From assembly GCA_964017185.1 (NCBI GenBank), contig OZ024882.1, positions 39,901,988 to 39,965,987 on the forward strand: a stretch of DNA of 64,000 bases. The letters run 5' to 3'. Source of the DNA: Rugalucina vietnamica. Its lineage: Eukaryota; Mollusca; Bivalvia; Lucinida; Lucinidae. The notes under the pieces were generated by a model that did not search any database, was not told the DNA's origin, and saw nothing but the letters and a program-made list of their open reading frames with translations. Both the position numbers and the translations under genes were made by a program. Below are positions 24,601 to 38,300 of the stretch, in pieces (positions within the stretch are counted from its first letter, which is position 1; each line of letters starts with the position of its first letter).

Positions 24601-27600
24601 GTGATTAATTTAGGTCAAGGTCATCTCTTGACCTTGGCCAGTCTGTCGTCCCTACACACTTTTCAAAGATCTTCTTCTCTGAAACTGCTTGGCCAATCAA
24701 AGTGAAATTTTATGTGGAGCATCCATGGGTAGGGGAAACGAAAGTTTGATCGCGAAATCTAGGTCACATAACCAAGATGGCCGCCACGCCCATATATGGT
24801 AAAAACCACTCAAAAATCTTCTTTTCCAGAACCGGTGGGCCGATTTCCACGAAACTTGGTATGTAGCATCAAGGACCTCAGCCCATCATAGTTTGATAAA
24901 ATGATGACCCTTGGATGACCTTACGGCAAGGTCAAATTTGGAAACATAGGCTTTTACATAGGAAAAAGTGAAAACTATGGCTGTTGCAGCCTGAGGCCTG
25001 AAAAGTGGTAGATGCAAACAACTAATGGAGTAGATGAAGGTATGTGATTAATATAGGTCAAGGTCATGTCTTGACCTTGGCCAGTCTGTTGTCCATACAC
25101 ACTTTTCAAAGATCTTCTCTGAAATTGATTGGCCAATCAAAGTGAAATTTTATGTGGAGCATCCATGGGTAGGGGAGACGAAAGTTTGATCGCGAAATCC
25201 AGGTCACATGACCAAGATGGCCGCCACGCCTATATATGGTAAAAACCACTCAAAAATCTTCTCCAGAACCGGCTGGCCGATTTTCACGAAACTTGGTATG
25301 TAGCATTGAGGACCTCAGCCAATCATAGTTTGATAAAATGATGACCCTTGGATTACCTTGACCTATTTTACGGCAAGGTCAAATTTGGAAACATAGGCTT
25401 TTACATGGGAAAAAGTGAAAACTATGGATTTTTTGAAAACTATTGCAGCCTGAGGCCTGAAAAGTGGTAGATGCAAACAACTAATGGAGTAGATGAAGTA
25501 ATGTGATTAATATAGGTCAAGGTCATCTCTTGAACTTGGCCAGTCTGTTGTCCATACACAGTTTTCAAAGATCTTCTTCTTTGAAACTGCGCAGCCAATC
25601 AAAATGAAATTTTATGTGGAACATCCATGGGTAGAGGAGACGAAAGTTTGATCGCGAAATCCAGGTCACATGACCAAGATGGCCACCACGCCCATATATG
25701 GTAAAAACCACTCAAAAATCTTCTTCTCCAGAACCGGTGGGCCGATTTCGACGAAACTTTGTATGTGGCATCGGGGACCTCAGCCCATCATAGTTTGATA
25801 AAATGATGACCCTTGGATGACCTTGACTTATTTTACGGCAAGGTCAAATTTGGAAACAGGCTTTTACATAGGAAAAAATGAAAACTATGGATTTTTTGAA
25901 AACTATTGCAGCCTGAGGCCTGAAAAGTGGTAGATGCAAACAACTAATGGAGTAGATGAAGGTATGTGATTAATATAGGTCAAGGTCATCTCTTGACCTT
26001 GGCCAGTCTGTTGTCCATACACACTTTTCAAAGATCTTTTTCTCTGAAACTGCTTGGCAAATCAAAGTGAAATTTTATGTGGAGCATCCATGGGTAGGGG
26101 GAGACGAAAGTTTGATCGCGAAATCCAGGTCACATGACCAAGATGGCCGACACGCCCATATATGGTAAAAACCTTTCAAAAATCTTCTTCTCCAGAACCG
26201 GCAGGCCAATTTTCATGAAACTTAGTATGTAGCATTTGGGACTCCAGCCCATCATAGTTTGTTGAAATGATGACCCTATGATGACCTTGACCTGTTTTAC
26301 GGCAAGGTCAATTTTGGAAACATAGGCTTTCACATGGGAAAAGGCGAAAACAAACTGTTGCAGCCTGAGACCTGAAAGTTGCTAGATGCAGACAACTAAT
26401 GGAGTCAATGAAGGTAAGTAATTAATGAAGGCCAAGGTCATGTCTTGACCTTGGCCCAAGGTCATTCAAATATCAAAATTAAAATTATGGTTTTCTCAGA
26501 AATCACTGGGTTTGGAAACTATTGCAGGCTGAGACCTGAAACTTTGCAGATGCAGACAACTTATGAAGTCAATAAAGGTGTGTGAGTATTTAAGGTCAAG
26601 GTCATTTCATTATGACTTAATACTCCAAGACCAGGCTTCAGGTGAGCGTTGTCAGGACCAATGGTCCTCTGGTTTATCACTCGGGCAGTGTGACAATTTC
26701 TTCGTTGGTGATAGCACGAGAAATTAGGAAAAAACATGGTAAATGTGTACATTTCATTCACTCGTCGCCGGCAACAGCGCGATGTAAATCTTCATAAGCG
26801 AAACTCGCAAGTCGAAGAGTAGACTCAGAGACGCAGAATGGATGCAAACAAAAAGCCTTATACGTATAGTGAAAACGCTTTCAAATTGTTGCAAGGAAGC
26901 ATCAAAAGCTCAGGAGAAACGTACTGGAATTCGCAAATGTTACGATAATACTGCACTTCCTCTACGATCCTCATGCTGTGGCTACGACACTGTTGCACAC
27001 AAGATCTTATTAATGTACACATAAGCATGCTTACGTTTTAATTCGATCTGCCGCTCATGCTTATGATTTGACCAAAGTTTTGAAGTAATGTAATTAACAT
27101 TCTTTGGCATTGTGGTAAAAGTAAAACTTGTAAATATTGACACTGATTGATCTTTCCAAATTAAAATATTAGCAACCATCTGAGTGCCCATGGCAAAACA
27201 GGGCTAGGAGTAAATCACAACAAATCTAAGCTTCCCGTCTCAATATGATCATAGCTGTTGGTGTGGATGCTAAACCCCAAACCAATTGCCAAATCTAAGC
27301 TTGGAAGACATTAGCAAAATGTAATATTTATATGCACAAGTTTGCTGGTGTCATAATCTGCACGAATTATCATGTTACAATGATTTGTTCTTATATACCG
27401 TCTTTCAGAAATCCAAATGAACCAAGACCCATCAAGAACAAATGGCCAGTGTACAATGAGGATAAGCAATATTTGAGAATTCTGAGGGATCAGACAGTTG
27501 ACCCAGTGAGGAGTAATCTGTTACCTAGTGAAGAGAATCTGTGGAATAAAATAGTACCAGCTCTGTTATCAGCACTAGAACAGTCCAGTCAGACATCCAG

Positions 27601-27649
27601 ACAGGCTGAACACGGCTACTGTGAGAGAGATGGTGGATGTAAACCATGA
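21644..27649 (+). CDS. secreted carboxylesterase/cholinesterase-family protein, 3 exons
   Basis: Exons: 21644-22679, 22946-23438 and 27409-27649. In-frame GT..AG joins give 589 residues, usual for the family. I chose the ATG at 21644 because it opens a signal peptide (MYSHLLFLITFISAAAG). An in-frame ATG at 21557 would bury it behind 29 residues. Family landmarks: FHGIPYAEPPVGKLRF, Cys88 and Cys105 (SEDC), oxyanion HGGGF (127-131), GESAGG with Ser208, Glu336 in SEEG and His461 in THGDEL. The catalytic triad is therefore complete. The end reads NPNEPRPIKNKWPVY. It should hydrolyse carboxylic esters outside the cell or in the secretory path; the substrate is unknown. No C-terminal GPI or tetramer tail is evident, so true acetylcholinesterase is unlikely. 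Intron 2 (3970 bp) hosts the F1a array. Confidence 0.92.
23638..26675 (-). repeat. hairpin-capped tandem-array element F1a (~465 bp unit, ~6 copies)
   Basis: The hairpin cap at 23638-23671 is AGCTCACCTGAGCC-GAA-GGCTCACAAGGTGAGCT. Next come GTCCGTCGTCCGTCCGTCG simple sequence and about six units of ~465 bp. AAGATGGCCGCCACGCC or its variants recur near 23848, 24315, 24774, 25216, 25678 and 26141. The far end is CAGGTGAGCG (inverse of the cap arm) and a small palindrome, GGACCAATGGTCC. Units carry several TCAAGGTCA / TGACCTTGA words. Lies in esterase intron 2. Sister copies: 36951-38638 and 41992-44098. Confidence 0.85.
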
Positions 27650-28626
27650 TATTAATATAATACCTTACATTTACAATGATTATAAAACTATTTTCATTCT
27701 CAACTCAGCTGAGCATGAAATTTATCATGCTGAGAATGTTAATGCTAGTATTTTAATATTTATCAGTATATGTGTATTTAATGGTATACATTGCACAAAC
27801 ATGTTATCCTGATATTTAAAAGGCTAAAAAGAAGCAGAAATGACTGGCTATTGTGATTTATTTAACTTGAAAATGTCACTGACTATTGGCTATTTCAGTA
27901 ATAATGAGCACCAAAAATTTCAATCTCAGCCAATTTGAGCATGAAAAAGGTTTTATAAGCTTAGCTGTTAAATTGTGAATTATTGTGTTGATTCGGGTGT
28001 GACAGCTCAATACCTCAGTACATGTAAATGTGCTCATTGTGATACATGTTTACACACTTTTTTGTTTTGCAAAAAATGCAATTTGTATGAGCATTAACCC
28101 ATTTTTGATGGATTTTCCCATCATCATCATTTGGGTGGGTCCACTTTCAGTTTTAGGGGCATTAGGAGTAATTCTGTATTTTTATTTCATTTATCGATGA
28201 AAATCCTCAAAGCAAACAGAATAGCCCCAGATGGGTCGCCACGTTCTGTGGCGTCACATCTGGGGCTATACTGTTTGCATATGTCCAGGCTAAATGAGTT
28301 AAAGGACAATCTAATAAAGAACTTAAATCCATCTTTTTTTAGCAATCATCATATACTTTTGAGTAATTTAGTAATTTTAGTAATACTTGAATACCATGCT
28401 TTCATACCTCTTGTATTTACTCATACAAAATTAACACATTTCAAATAAATGTTGAAAAAGAATATTTTGACTTCACAATATTGTTGAAAGGCTTCAAAAT
28501 TGGCCCAAAGTGAAAGATAAACAATGGCCTGAAACTAGAAGTCAGAAACTGAGCTCTTAAACTCCCAAGTCTGATACACAAGTAGCTAATGTGTATTCAT
28601 TATAATTGATGCAATATGTGTTTTGT
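27650..28626. other. 3' flank of the esterase gene with two foldbacks
   Basis: Foldback 1, 27681-27957: TATAAAACTATTTTCAT and the inverted ATGAAAAAGGTTTTATA; it resembles 33074-33313. Foldback 2, 28212-28278: arms GCAAACAG.ATAGCCCCAGATG and the inverse around GTTCT. AATAAA at 28444 is a candidate poly(A) signal for the esterase. Confidence 0.5.
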
Positions 28627-28671
28627 TATGCCCCCAACTTTGAAAAAGTTGGAAGGGCATATTGCTTTCGG

Positions 28672-28704
<33 letters not shown>

Positions 28705-29189
28705 GCGTGTGTGAGTGGGTGCGTCTGTTAGTCACTTTTTAAAACTTATGAATGGTACAAGCTAGGGATTTGAAATTTTGTATGTGTATTTATCATGAAA
28801 AAATAGTTGACCCATGTTTTTTTTCATGCCAGAGTTATGCCCCTTTTCTGAGTTATGTCCCTTTGAAAATGAAATTTGAAAATCTTGTGTGCAAGATATC
28901 TCAAAAAGTATTTTAGCTAGAGCCTTCATGTTTGGTGTACTGGGGGGGGCTGAGGAGTAGATGAACTGATTAACTTTTCAGAACTTTACCTCAAATTTTG
29001 ACAAAAATACGGAATTTTGAAATTTTGATTGATATTTCCACTTTTCAGTGAAATTTGAAACTTTTGAACGGTGAATGCTAGGGTTTTGAAATTTCATATA
29101 CAGATTCCTCATGAAAAAATAGTTGACCCGTATATTTTTTCATGTCTGAGTTATGCCCCTTTTTGGAGTTATGTCCCTTTGAAAACAAA

Positions 29190-29645
29190 ATTTATTTTTA
29201 TTATGAACTATGTAAATATGCAGTTTATATTAGCCTCAACCCTTCTCCAAATGTTTAACAGAAGAAAACGTCTTCAGTGATTTTTTTTTTTTTTTTTTTT
29301 TTTTTTCCTTGATGCAATTTCATATGAAGTTTTAATTTGATAAAACCATTAACTTTAATATCGCATGATTTTATAGGACTCTTTTATACATTACTATTTT
29401 TAATACCACAACTTTGCAGCTGATATAATGCAATATATATTTCTTTTATAATAGGATGTATCTTAGTGTTATTAAATATTAAGCACTTTTTATTGTTTTA
29501 TGATTATTGTAAATGCTAATGTGTGTCTCATAAGTCGTATTGGCTGGATGTTATCATTGCATGTGTTGTTTTAAATTGTATATTATGTATAGTATTGATA
29601 ACATGTGACACGATAATAAATAAATACTTACTTACTTACTTCTTA
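29190..29645. mobile_element. insertion inside F4, possibly a retroposed fragment
   Basis: This block replaces part of an F4 unit. It contains a run of about 28 T at 29281-29308 and ends in AATAAATAAATACTTACTTAC, a tail typical of non-LTR or SINE 3' ends. No coding frame. Boundaries are approximate. Confidence 0.4.
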
Positions 29646-29658
29646 CTCTCAAAAAGTA

Positions 29659-30570
29659 CGAGGGGGGTTCAGAAAGTTCTGTCATAGGTGTTATAACTTT
29701 GTTAATAGACATAATAGGTTGCTGTATTATACCTTGATTGAAAGGGCTACATTTCTCCTTTATAATGATGCCAAAACAATGCATGAAAAGAAATAAATAC
29801 TTTGAAATAGACGCCTTGAAAGACACCAGGGGTAAACCACTGGCACGTTTTCTTAAATTTGTGAATATTATTTAAAGAAAATCGACTTCGAAAAAATATA
29901 ATCCATGTAATATATTTTTGAAACATAGATGAATATATCCTGCAAAAATCAAAATCATTCAGCTGAATTTAATTGAGTTATAGTAAAATGAAATATTGAA
30001 ATTGGCTTGTTGTACATACATTAAAAATACGGTTTAAATTCAAATGACATTTATTGACATCTACACGTAGTCCAGGGAGCTTAAAATGCATTTTACCATT
30101 TAATTGTTTCATCCTTGCGTGCTCTATAGTAAACTTATAAAAAAGCAAACAAATATAATGGTGCAGCGGTGCCAGAAACGCTATAGGGGTACATATTTTA
30201 ATGACGTCATATACATCGCTTTATTATAAAGTCAGCATAGCATCGATAACGGCAATTTTTGTCACATTGCTTTTCTAAATATATTATTACTTATAACTGT
30301 AAAGTTGGAGAAAATTTGATCGGAAGTTATAAAGATATAACGCAAGAAACGCACACAATAATATTCACAAATTCAAGAAAACGTGCCAGTGGTTTTACCC
30401 CAGGTGTCTTTCAAGGCATGTATTTCGAAATATTTGTTTCGTTCGTGCATTGTTTTGGCATCATTATAAAGGAGAAATGTAGCCCTTTCAATCAAGGTAT
30501 AATACAGCAACCTATCATGTATATTAACAAAGTTATAACACCTATGACAGAACTTTCTGAACCACCCTCG
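29659..30570. mobile_element. mariner-like element with ~215 bp terminal inverted repeats
   Basis: Ends CGAGGGGGGTTCAGAAAGTT (29659) and the inverted AACTTTCTGAACCACCCTCG (30551-30570). The inverted repeats continue for about 215 bp each way. TA flanks both ends (29657-29658 and 30571-30572). Related F4 units read CTCAAAAAGTATTTTAGCTA without a break, which is the empty site. The central ~480 bp has no transposase, so it is non-autonomous. Confidence 0.85.
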
Positions 30571-31220
30571 TATTTTAGCTAGAGCCTTCACATTTGGTAT
30601 ACTGGTTGGGGCTGAGGAGTAGATGACCTGATTAACTTTTGAGAATTTTACCTTAAATTTTGACAAATTTACAGAATTTTGACTGATTTTTCTTTTACTT
30701 TTAAGTGAAATTTGAAACTTTTGAACGGTGAATGCTAGGGTTTTGAAATTTCATATATAGATTCCTCATGAAAAAAAAGTTGACCTGTATTTTTTTCATG
30801 TCCCAATTATGCCCCCTTTTGGAGTTATGTCCCTTTGAAAGCAAAATTTGAAAATTTTGTGTGCAAGACATCTCAAAAAGTATTTGAGCTAGAGCCTTTA
30901 TATTTGGCATACTGATTGGGGCTGAGAAGAAGGTCACATGATTAATTTTTGAGGACTTGCTGTCAAATTTTGACATAGTTACGGATTTTGAAATAGGGGC
31001 AAGCAAACAGTTGGGGGCATAGTGTTTTACAAACACATATTTCTAGTTTAATCTGTCTTCTGTCCTTACGATCTTCTAGAGGAAACCATATGGTATATTT
31101 TATTCAGCAACTATTTTATAAGTCAAACTCTGCTGCATAAGTCCTAAATTTAGACCATGAAACTGGGAATTTTCAGCAGTGACACAAGGAAACACAGCTT
31201 GGGGTTTGTAAACACATCAG

Positions 31221-31532
31221 GAAAACATATCCATGCAATAAATACCCCCTTAAACCACAATTTTATATAGCAAAACTGGGGTATGCAGGGGTAAACCTAT
31301 TTTTCTTATTTTTGCTCCAAAACATAGATTGTGGGGTAAACCTATTTTTCTTATTTTTGCTCCTAAACATAGATTGTGGGTACTCGTTAGAACCGCCTCG
31401 GAGGGGCGGTTCTAATGTGTAACCACAATCTATGTTTGAGCAAAAATAAGAAAAATATAAAGAAAAATCTACTGAAAATTTTCATTTTTTTTTCAACTTT
31501 AATAATCTCTGTATATTGCATGGGCGTGTTTT
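31221..31532. mobile_element. MITE-like foldback element, family B, copy 2
   Basis: Ends GAAAACATATCCATGCAAT and the inverted ATTGCATGGGCGTGTTTTC, with the core GAACCGCCTCGGAGGGGCGG. The stretch GTAAACCTATTTTTCTTATT to ATAGATTGTGG is duplicated in tandem (about 31291-31380), unlike the other copies. Confidence 0.75.
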
Positions 31533-32331
31533 CGTAATGAGGCCTGACATTCATTGGCTTATGGAAGATGCTTAGAGGCTTGGTAGCAAAAACAAAGTCA
31601 CTGATCATAGTACCATTATCTAGCTTTAGTAAAGTTGATAAATCTATGACTGACTTTGTAAACAAGAGTTTATAATGAATAACTATATATTTATTCAAAA
31701 TATCCTGTAAAATTGTGGTATATATTTCCACTATAATTCTGAATACGCAAATGCAAATATAAAATACATGTATAGTACATCTATAACCAATATATTCATT
31801 AAAAATTGTGTTAAATTATATGGTATGTTTGCTTCCACTATAAAAAAGCTCATCAGATTTAATGGTGGTTAAGTGACTTTGGTACAAACACATTCCACAT
31901 CAAATGAGCACAAAGCTGGATTTTAGTTTGCAGCGTGAATGGCAAGAATATATGTAATTTACAAGTATGGCAGCCGCACATATTACAATAATGAACACAT
32001 CTGAATTGTCCTGAGTATTCATGAGGTATGTACAAGGTCTAATCTGTCTCATAGCAGTGCAACCATGGTAACTTAAGATTCATATAAAGACAATCCTGAT
32101 GTCCAGCACAAGAGGCTGAAACCAGATTTTCGTTTTTGCTTCTTATAGTATATTTCAGAGTTTTATCAAATAGGTACACTTCTTAGACTAGCTAAATCTC
32201 TGAGGCAGTCCAGATTTAAATGTCAGTTTACCCTATCATCACATATTGGTTTGGTCTTTGGATTATGCACACTATTAAAGATATTCACCATATGCTCACT
32301 TGAATGAGTCATACATGTAGTTTAACATCAA
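31533..32331. other. downstream region of ureF
   Basis: Expected to hold the ureF 3' UTR on the minus strand. A minus-strand AATAAA lies near 31690. No other gene seen. Confidence 0.4.
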
Positions 32332-35300
32332 TCAGGAGTAGAATAGCTTGGTAAACATTGTATCATGCATATTCTGTATAATGTCTATATGAGGGTACAT
32401 GAGGCAGGCTTCATCACTGGTCCGCTGTTTATTCCTGGAATAAATGAATTTCTTCAATAGATGTACAATAGAGGTAGGTATCAAACTCAGAACCTTTCTC
32501 TCATCTATAAGATTATGTATAGAAAAATGTCTATTTAGAGGTATGTTGCCAGTCAAGTGCCAAACAAAACAATAACTGAATATGCTAACACTTGAGTCAA
32601 AGCATGTATTTTAACAGCATAGCACAGACCACAGGCACTTGAAGTCCTATATACATGTATAATCATAGTCATAGTGTATGTCAATATAGAATACATATAT
32701 TGACCTTAGACACTACCGTAAATCTGATGATTTTTGGGTCACAGCGCCTGTGCACAGACAAACAAATCTACATACATGTACCAGATAAAATTGCATTTGA
32801 CGATAATTTGCTCAACAGCTCAGGTAATGTCGGAGTAGTCAGTTATTCTAGCCATACTAGTCCTCGGCAAGCCTCCCAGATGCATGTTACCAGTACTTAG
32901 TGCATATTTTTTTCACCAATAACTGACAAATGATCTTCTTGAATCAAGGGAGAGGAGAAATGGTAAAAGAATTATTTTCAAAACCTAATCTTTGTGACAG
33001 AAATGTGCTGGACATGAGGGTCTGCCTCATTATAATACACACATGCCACCAATTGAGCTAAAGCTTACAATCTGGCCCCGAGGTTATAAAACTTTTTTCA
33101 TGCTCAACACAACTGAGCATAAAATTTAACTGCTAATGAATACCAAAATAGCCCAAATATATTTAAATTGAAGGTTTACAATTGTATTTATCCTGCTTAT
33201 AAATGTTAAAATGCCAAAAATTGTTGGCATTTTAACATTTATGAGCAGGACAAATTTAAGTCTCAAATGAGCAAATGAGCTGAGCATGAAACAAGTTTTA
33301 TAACCTCGGGGCCTGGTCTACTAGTTGAGAGTAGTAAGACTAGGATGATGTTCCAACTTACTTGTCAATGACATCTGGAATGAGTTTCTGTATCAGCATC
33401 TGGATAGACTGGGCCTGAACAAGAATAGAAGTATATATCAGGTGTTAGTCAAAAGGATATGATTCTGTAGTATGGCCACTGTTTTTGTTCATGAGGCTCA
33501 GCCTAAGGATGCTAAACTGTGACCTTTAGAAGCGACAGATTTGTCTAGGATCAGACTAGAGTACACCTACACTTTTTGCATTTAACAAATCAAACTGTCG
33601 TCACTCACAAGAAAAAATCTGTCTTTCATATCAGCATTATGCCAAGATGTAGACTGATAAAGCAAAATATTGTACTGTTTATTTAAAATAAGATTTGAAT
33701 GCTTTATGTTCATTTTTCAATGTGTTTGGAAATTACATGTATAAATACATGGACTAGCTTTTTAGCATTAAAATATAGAAGTTAGGGCTTACATTTCAAC
33801 CTCTAAATCTAGGTTATGGTACATGTAACATGTAACTTTTTTATTGGGTATGATTTGTCATAATTATGTCTACTGCAATTAAGTCATGTAGCCATGAAGT
33901 AATCAATTACAGAGAAATGCTACATATCACAAGGGTGCTGTTTTCCAAGAATTGATCAAGTACGCATGTGCAAGCCCACAAAATAGCAGCCATACCTCAA
34001 TGGGTCCAACTCTGTCCAGTCTCACAGCACTGGCCACTATAGTTCTGATGGCACTGAAGAGAAACCCTGTCATGGCTGAGTGGAGATCAATACCCAGCAT
34101 GCCACACACAGCTCCAAATATGATTGGCTGATGTTTGTGAGGTAGTTGCCTGGCAACCTCAGAGAGAGGCTGGGTGATACTAGTAAACACTCGACTACAG
34201 GTATCTAGCATAGACTTTCCCTGAAAAACATTGGACTTGCCAAGTGAGGAAACAACTCCAAATTGCATATCTCTAGTATATCTACCCTAAATCATACAAT
34301 ATGCTAACTAGAATTGTCAGAGAATCTGACTATAGCCCCGCTTCTCAGCTTTTTTTGCAGGGTGAAAAAAAAACAATGACAGGTAACTATCACAGGCTAT
34401 CACAAGCTAGATCTCATCAATATTGATGCTCATACAAAATTTGGTCTGATTATGTCAATTCGTTCTCTGTCAAAATTTTGCGAAAAATGACGGTAATAAT
34501 CCAAAGCTAGATCTTGTCAATGATGATGTGCATACAAAATTTAGACGGATTCTGTCAATTTGTTCTGAAGATATTGAGCGGAAACAAAATTCTGAAGTCA
34601 ATCAAGGACTGTTAACTCCATCAAAATTTTGTGAAAAATGACGGGTAACAATCCCAAGCCAGATCTTGTCAATGTTGATGTGCATACAAAATTTGGTTGG
34701 ATTCTGTCAATTCGTTCTCAAGATATTGAGCGGAAACGAAATTCTGACGTTAATTAAGGGCCATAACTCTGTCAAAATTTAACAAAAACTGAAGGGTATT
34801 ACAATCCCAAGCTAGATCTTGTCAATGTTGATGTGCATACAAAATTTGGTCCGATTCTGTCAATGCATTCTCAAGATATTGAGCGGAAACAAAATTCTGA
34901 CGTCAATTAAGGGCCGTAACTCCGTCAAAATTTTGCGAAAAATGACGGGTAACAATCCCAAGCTAGATCTTGTCAATGATGATGTGCATACAAAATTTGG
35001 TCCGATTCTGTCAATTTGTTCTCAAGATATTGAGCGGAAACCAAATTCTGACGTCAATCAAGGGCCATAACTCCGTCAAAATTTTGCGAAAAATGACGGG
35101 CAACAATCCCAAGCTAGAGCTTGTCAATGTTGATGTGCATACAAAATTTGGTCGGATTCTATCAATTTGTTCTCAAGATATTGAGCGGAAACGAAATTCT
35201 GATGTCAATCAAGGGCCATAACTCCGTCAAAAGTTTGCAAATAATAACAGGTAACAATCCCAAGCTAGATCATGTCAATGTTGATGTGCATACAAAATTT

Positions 35301-38300
35301 GGTCGGATTCTGTCAATGCGTTCTCAAGATATTGAGCGGAAACGAAATTCTGACGTTAATCAAGGGCCATAACTCCGTCAAAATTTTGCGAAAAATGACG
35401 GGTAACAATCCCAAGCTAGATCTTGTCAATGATGATGTGCATACAAAATTTGGTCCGATTCTGTCAATTCGTTCTCAAGATATTGAGAGGAAACGAAATT
35501 CTGACGTCAATCAAGGGCCATAACTCCGTCAAAATTTTGCGAAAAATGACGGGTAACAATCCCAAGCAAGATCTTGTCAATGATGATATGCATACAAAAT
35601 TTGGTCCGATTCTGTCAATTTATTCTCAAGATATTGAGCGGAAACGAAATTCTGACGTCAATCAAGGGCCATAACTCCGTCAAAATTTTGCGATAAACAA
35701 TGGGTAACAATCCCAAGCTAGATCTTGTCAATGTTGATGTGCATACAAAATTTGGTCAGATTCTGTCAATTCGTTCTCCAGATATTGAGCGGAAACGAAA
35801 TTCTGACATCAATCAAGGGCCATAACTCCGTCAAAATTTTGCGAAAAATGACGGGTAACAATCCCAAGCTAGATCTTGTCAATGTTGATGTGCATACAAA
35901 ATTTGGTCAGATTCTGTCGAGCCATTCTCAAGATAATGAATGGAAACAAAAATGTCGGAAGGACGGAAGGACAGAAGGACGGAATAACAGAATAACGGAA
36001 TAACGGAACTACGGAAGGACAGGGTGAATCCAGTATAGCCCCCACTTTTTCAAAGCGGGGCTATAATTACAATGATGTAAATCTGCATTGTCACTCTTGA
36101 TAAAATCATTGATGATTCCTTGAAACTTTCTCTTACATCTCTTCAGCTTTCTAATTTCACTGACAGATTTTTTTTCAAAGGTAAGGGTTTGTCACCTGTC
36201 TTTCCAATATTGATTGGAAGCTAGGAAGCAGCAGAAAATGCAATAACTGTTAGCTTTAATCTGTTTGTTCAAAACTCAAAACTGCTTCATGTACCCATGT
36301 GTTATACATTACAAATTGAAAGTTATATATATAAAATAAGAAGTACACAGAGTTGAAAAGAAAACAAAGCTTCACCTGTCTGGTGCTAGCCCTCTTTGCC
36401 ACATGGTTAGACATACAGGCCTCACACACTGAGTCCAGGGAAACCAGGGCCTCTGGGTCATCACACTGCTGGACAGCCTCTCTCATGAAGGGAACAGCAA
36501 ATGAACCTGAAACAGCACTGTTTTCTTGCCATTATGTTTTGGATCAGGCTTAGCATTCCAATAAGTGATGGTCTGTCCTTTATCTGTTTTACTCTATTGG
36601 CAGACCCAAAATTCAGATGTAAGATCCTCATGAAAATTGACTATACATCTAGCTCTAATGGGGAGAGCAGTGGCCTAGTGGTTAGCGTGTCTGACTCTTG
36701 ATCACAAGTTTGAAGGTCTGAACCCCCCGCACTGCCAGGTTGTGTACTTACAAACACATTACTGCCCCATAAAAACACATTAACTTGTTGTTTAAGAACT
36801 GAATATCACTCAATAACATTGGGTATCAAAAGGGATTTTTGAAACACAGACAATTTTACTGTACCTGTATTCTCTAGTGAGCATACAACAAACTGCTGGA
36901 GGGATTCTGAAAGCAAGTAAGAAGGAAAGAGTAATGTCAGAGCATTCAAGACCAGAGGACCAATGGTCCTGAGAACGCTCACCTGAAGCCTGATCCTGGA
37001 GTATTAAGTCATCATGAAATGACCTTGACCTTGAATACTCACACACCTTTATTGAATTCATAAGTTGTCTGCATCTGCAAAGATTCAGGTCTCAGGCTGC
37101 AATAGTTTCCAAACCCAGTGATTTCTGAGAAAACTATAATTTTAATTTTGATATTCAAATGACCTTGGGTCAAGGTCAAGAAATGACCTTGGCCATCATT
37201 AATTACTTACCTTCATTGACTCCATCAGTTGTCTGCATCTAGCAACTTTCAGGTCTCAGACTGCAACAGTTTCCAAAATATCCATTGTTTTCGCCTTTTC
37301 CCATGAAAAAGCCTATGTTTCCAAAATTGACCTTGCCGCAAAATAGGTCAAGGTCATCCTATGGTCAGCATTTGATCAAACTATGATGGGCTGGAGTCCA
37401 AAATGCTACATACAAACTTTCGCGAAAATTGGCCTGCCGGTTCTGGAGAAGAAGATTTTTGAGTGGTTTTACCATATATGGGCGTGGCAGCCATCTTGGT
37501 CATGTGACCTGGATTTCACGATCAAACTTTCGTCTCCCCTACCCATGGATGCTCCACATAAAATTTCACTTTGATTGGCCCAGCAGTTTCAGAGAAGAAG
37601 ATCTGTGAAAAGTGTGTATGGACGACAGACTGGCCAAGGTCAAGAGATGACCTTGACCTAAATTAATCATATACCTTCATCTACTCCATTAGTTGTTTGC
37701 ATCCACCACTTTTCAGGCATCAGGCTGCAATAGTTTTCAAAAAATCCATAGTTTTCACTTTTTCACATGTAAAAGCCTATGTTTCCAAAATTGACCTTGC
37801 CGTAAAATAAGTCAAGGTCATCCTAGGGTCATCATTTTATCAAACTATGATGGGCTGGAGTCCCAAATGCTACATACCAAATTTCATGAAAATCGGCCTG
37901 CCGGTTCTGGAGAAGAAGATTTTTGAGTGGTTTTTATTATATATGGGCGTGGCGGCCATCTTGGTCATGTGACCTGGATTTCGCGATCAAACTTTCGTCT
38001 CCCCTACCCATGGATGCTCCACATAAAATTTCACTTTGATTGGCCCAGCAATTTCAGAGAAGAAGATCTTTGAAAAGTGTGTATGGACGACAGACTGGCC
38101 AAGGTCAAGAGATGACCTTGACCTAAATTAATCACATACCTTCTTCTACTCCATTAGTTGTTTGCATCTACCACTTTTCAGGCCTCAGGCTGCAATAGTT
38201 TTCAAAAAATCCATAGTTTTCACTTTTTCCCATGTAAAAGCCTATGTTTCCAAATTTGACCTTGCCGTAAAATAGGTCAAGGTCATCCAAGGGTCATCAT

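Larger units (their letters stand above)
28627..31021 (-). repeat. hairpin-capped tandem-array element F4, interrupted by two insertions
   Basis: The cap hairpin is TATGCCCCCAACTTTG-AAAAAGTTGGAAGGGCATA (28627-28661). A (CTGT)n run follows at about 28675-28703. Units of roughly 310 bp contain GAACGGTGAATGCTAGGGTT and GAGTTATGTCCCTTTGAAA. The far end at 31008-31021 is AGTTGGGGGCATA, the inverse of the cap arm. Interrupted at about 29190-29645 by a sequence with a T28 run and (TACT)n, and at 29659-30570 by a mariner-like element. Confidence 0.75.

Noticed and set aside
34819..36003. Series of 83-codon frames with near-identical protein sequence
   Set aside because: They arise from a 151 bp tandem repeat (not a multiple of three) with an ATG in each unit. 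No splice, start or family support, so they are artefacts of array F3.
36659..36740. Functional tRNA gene
   Set aside because: Box A and box B are present but the acceptor and anticodon stems do not close; called a SINE head.
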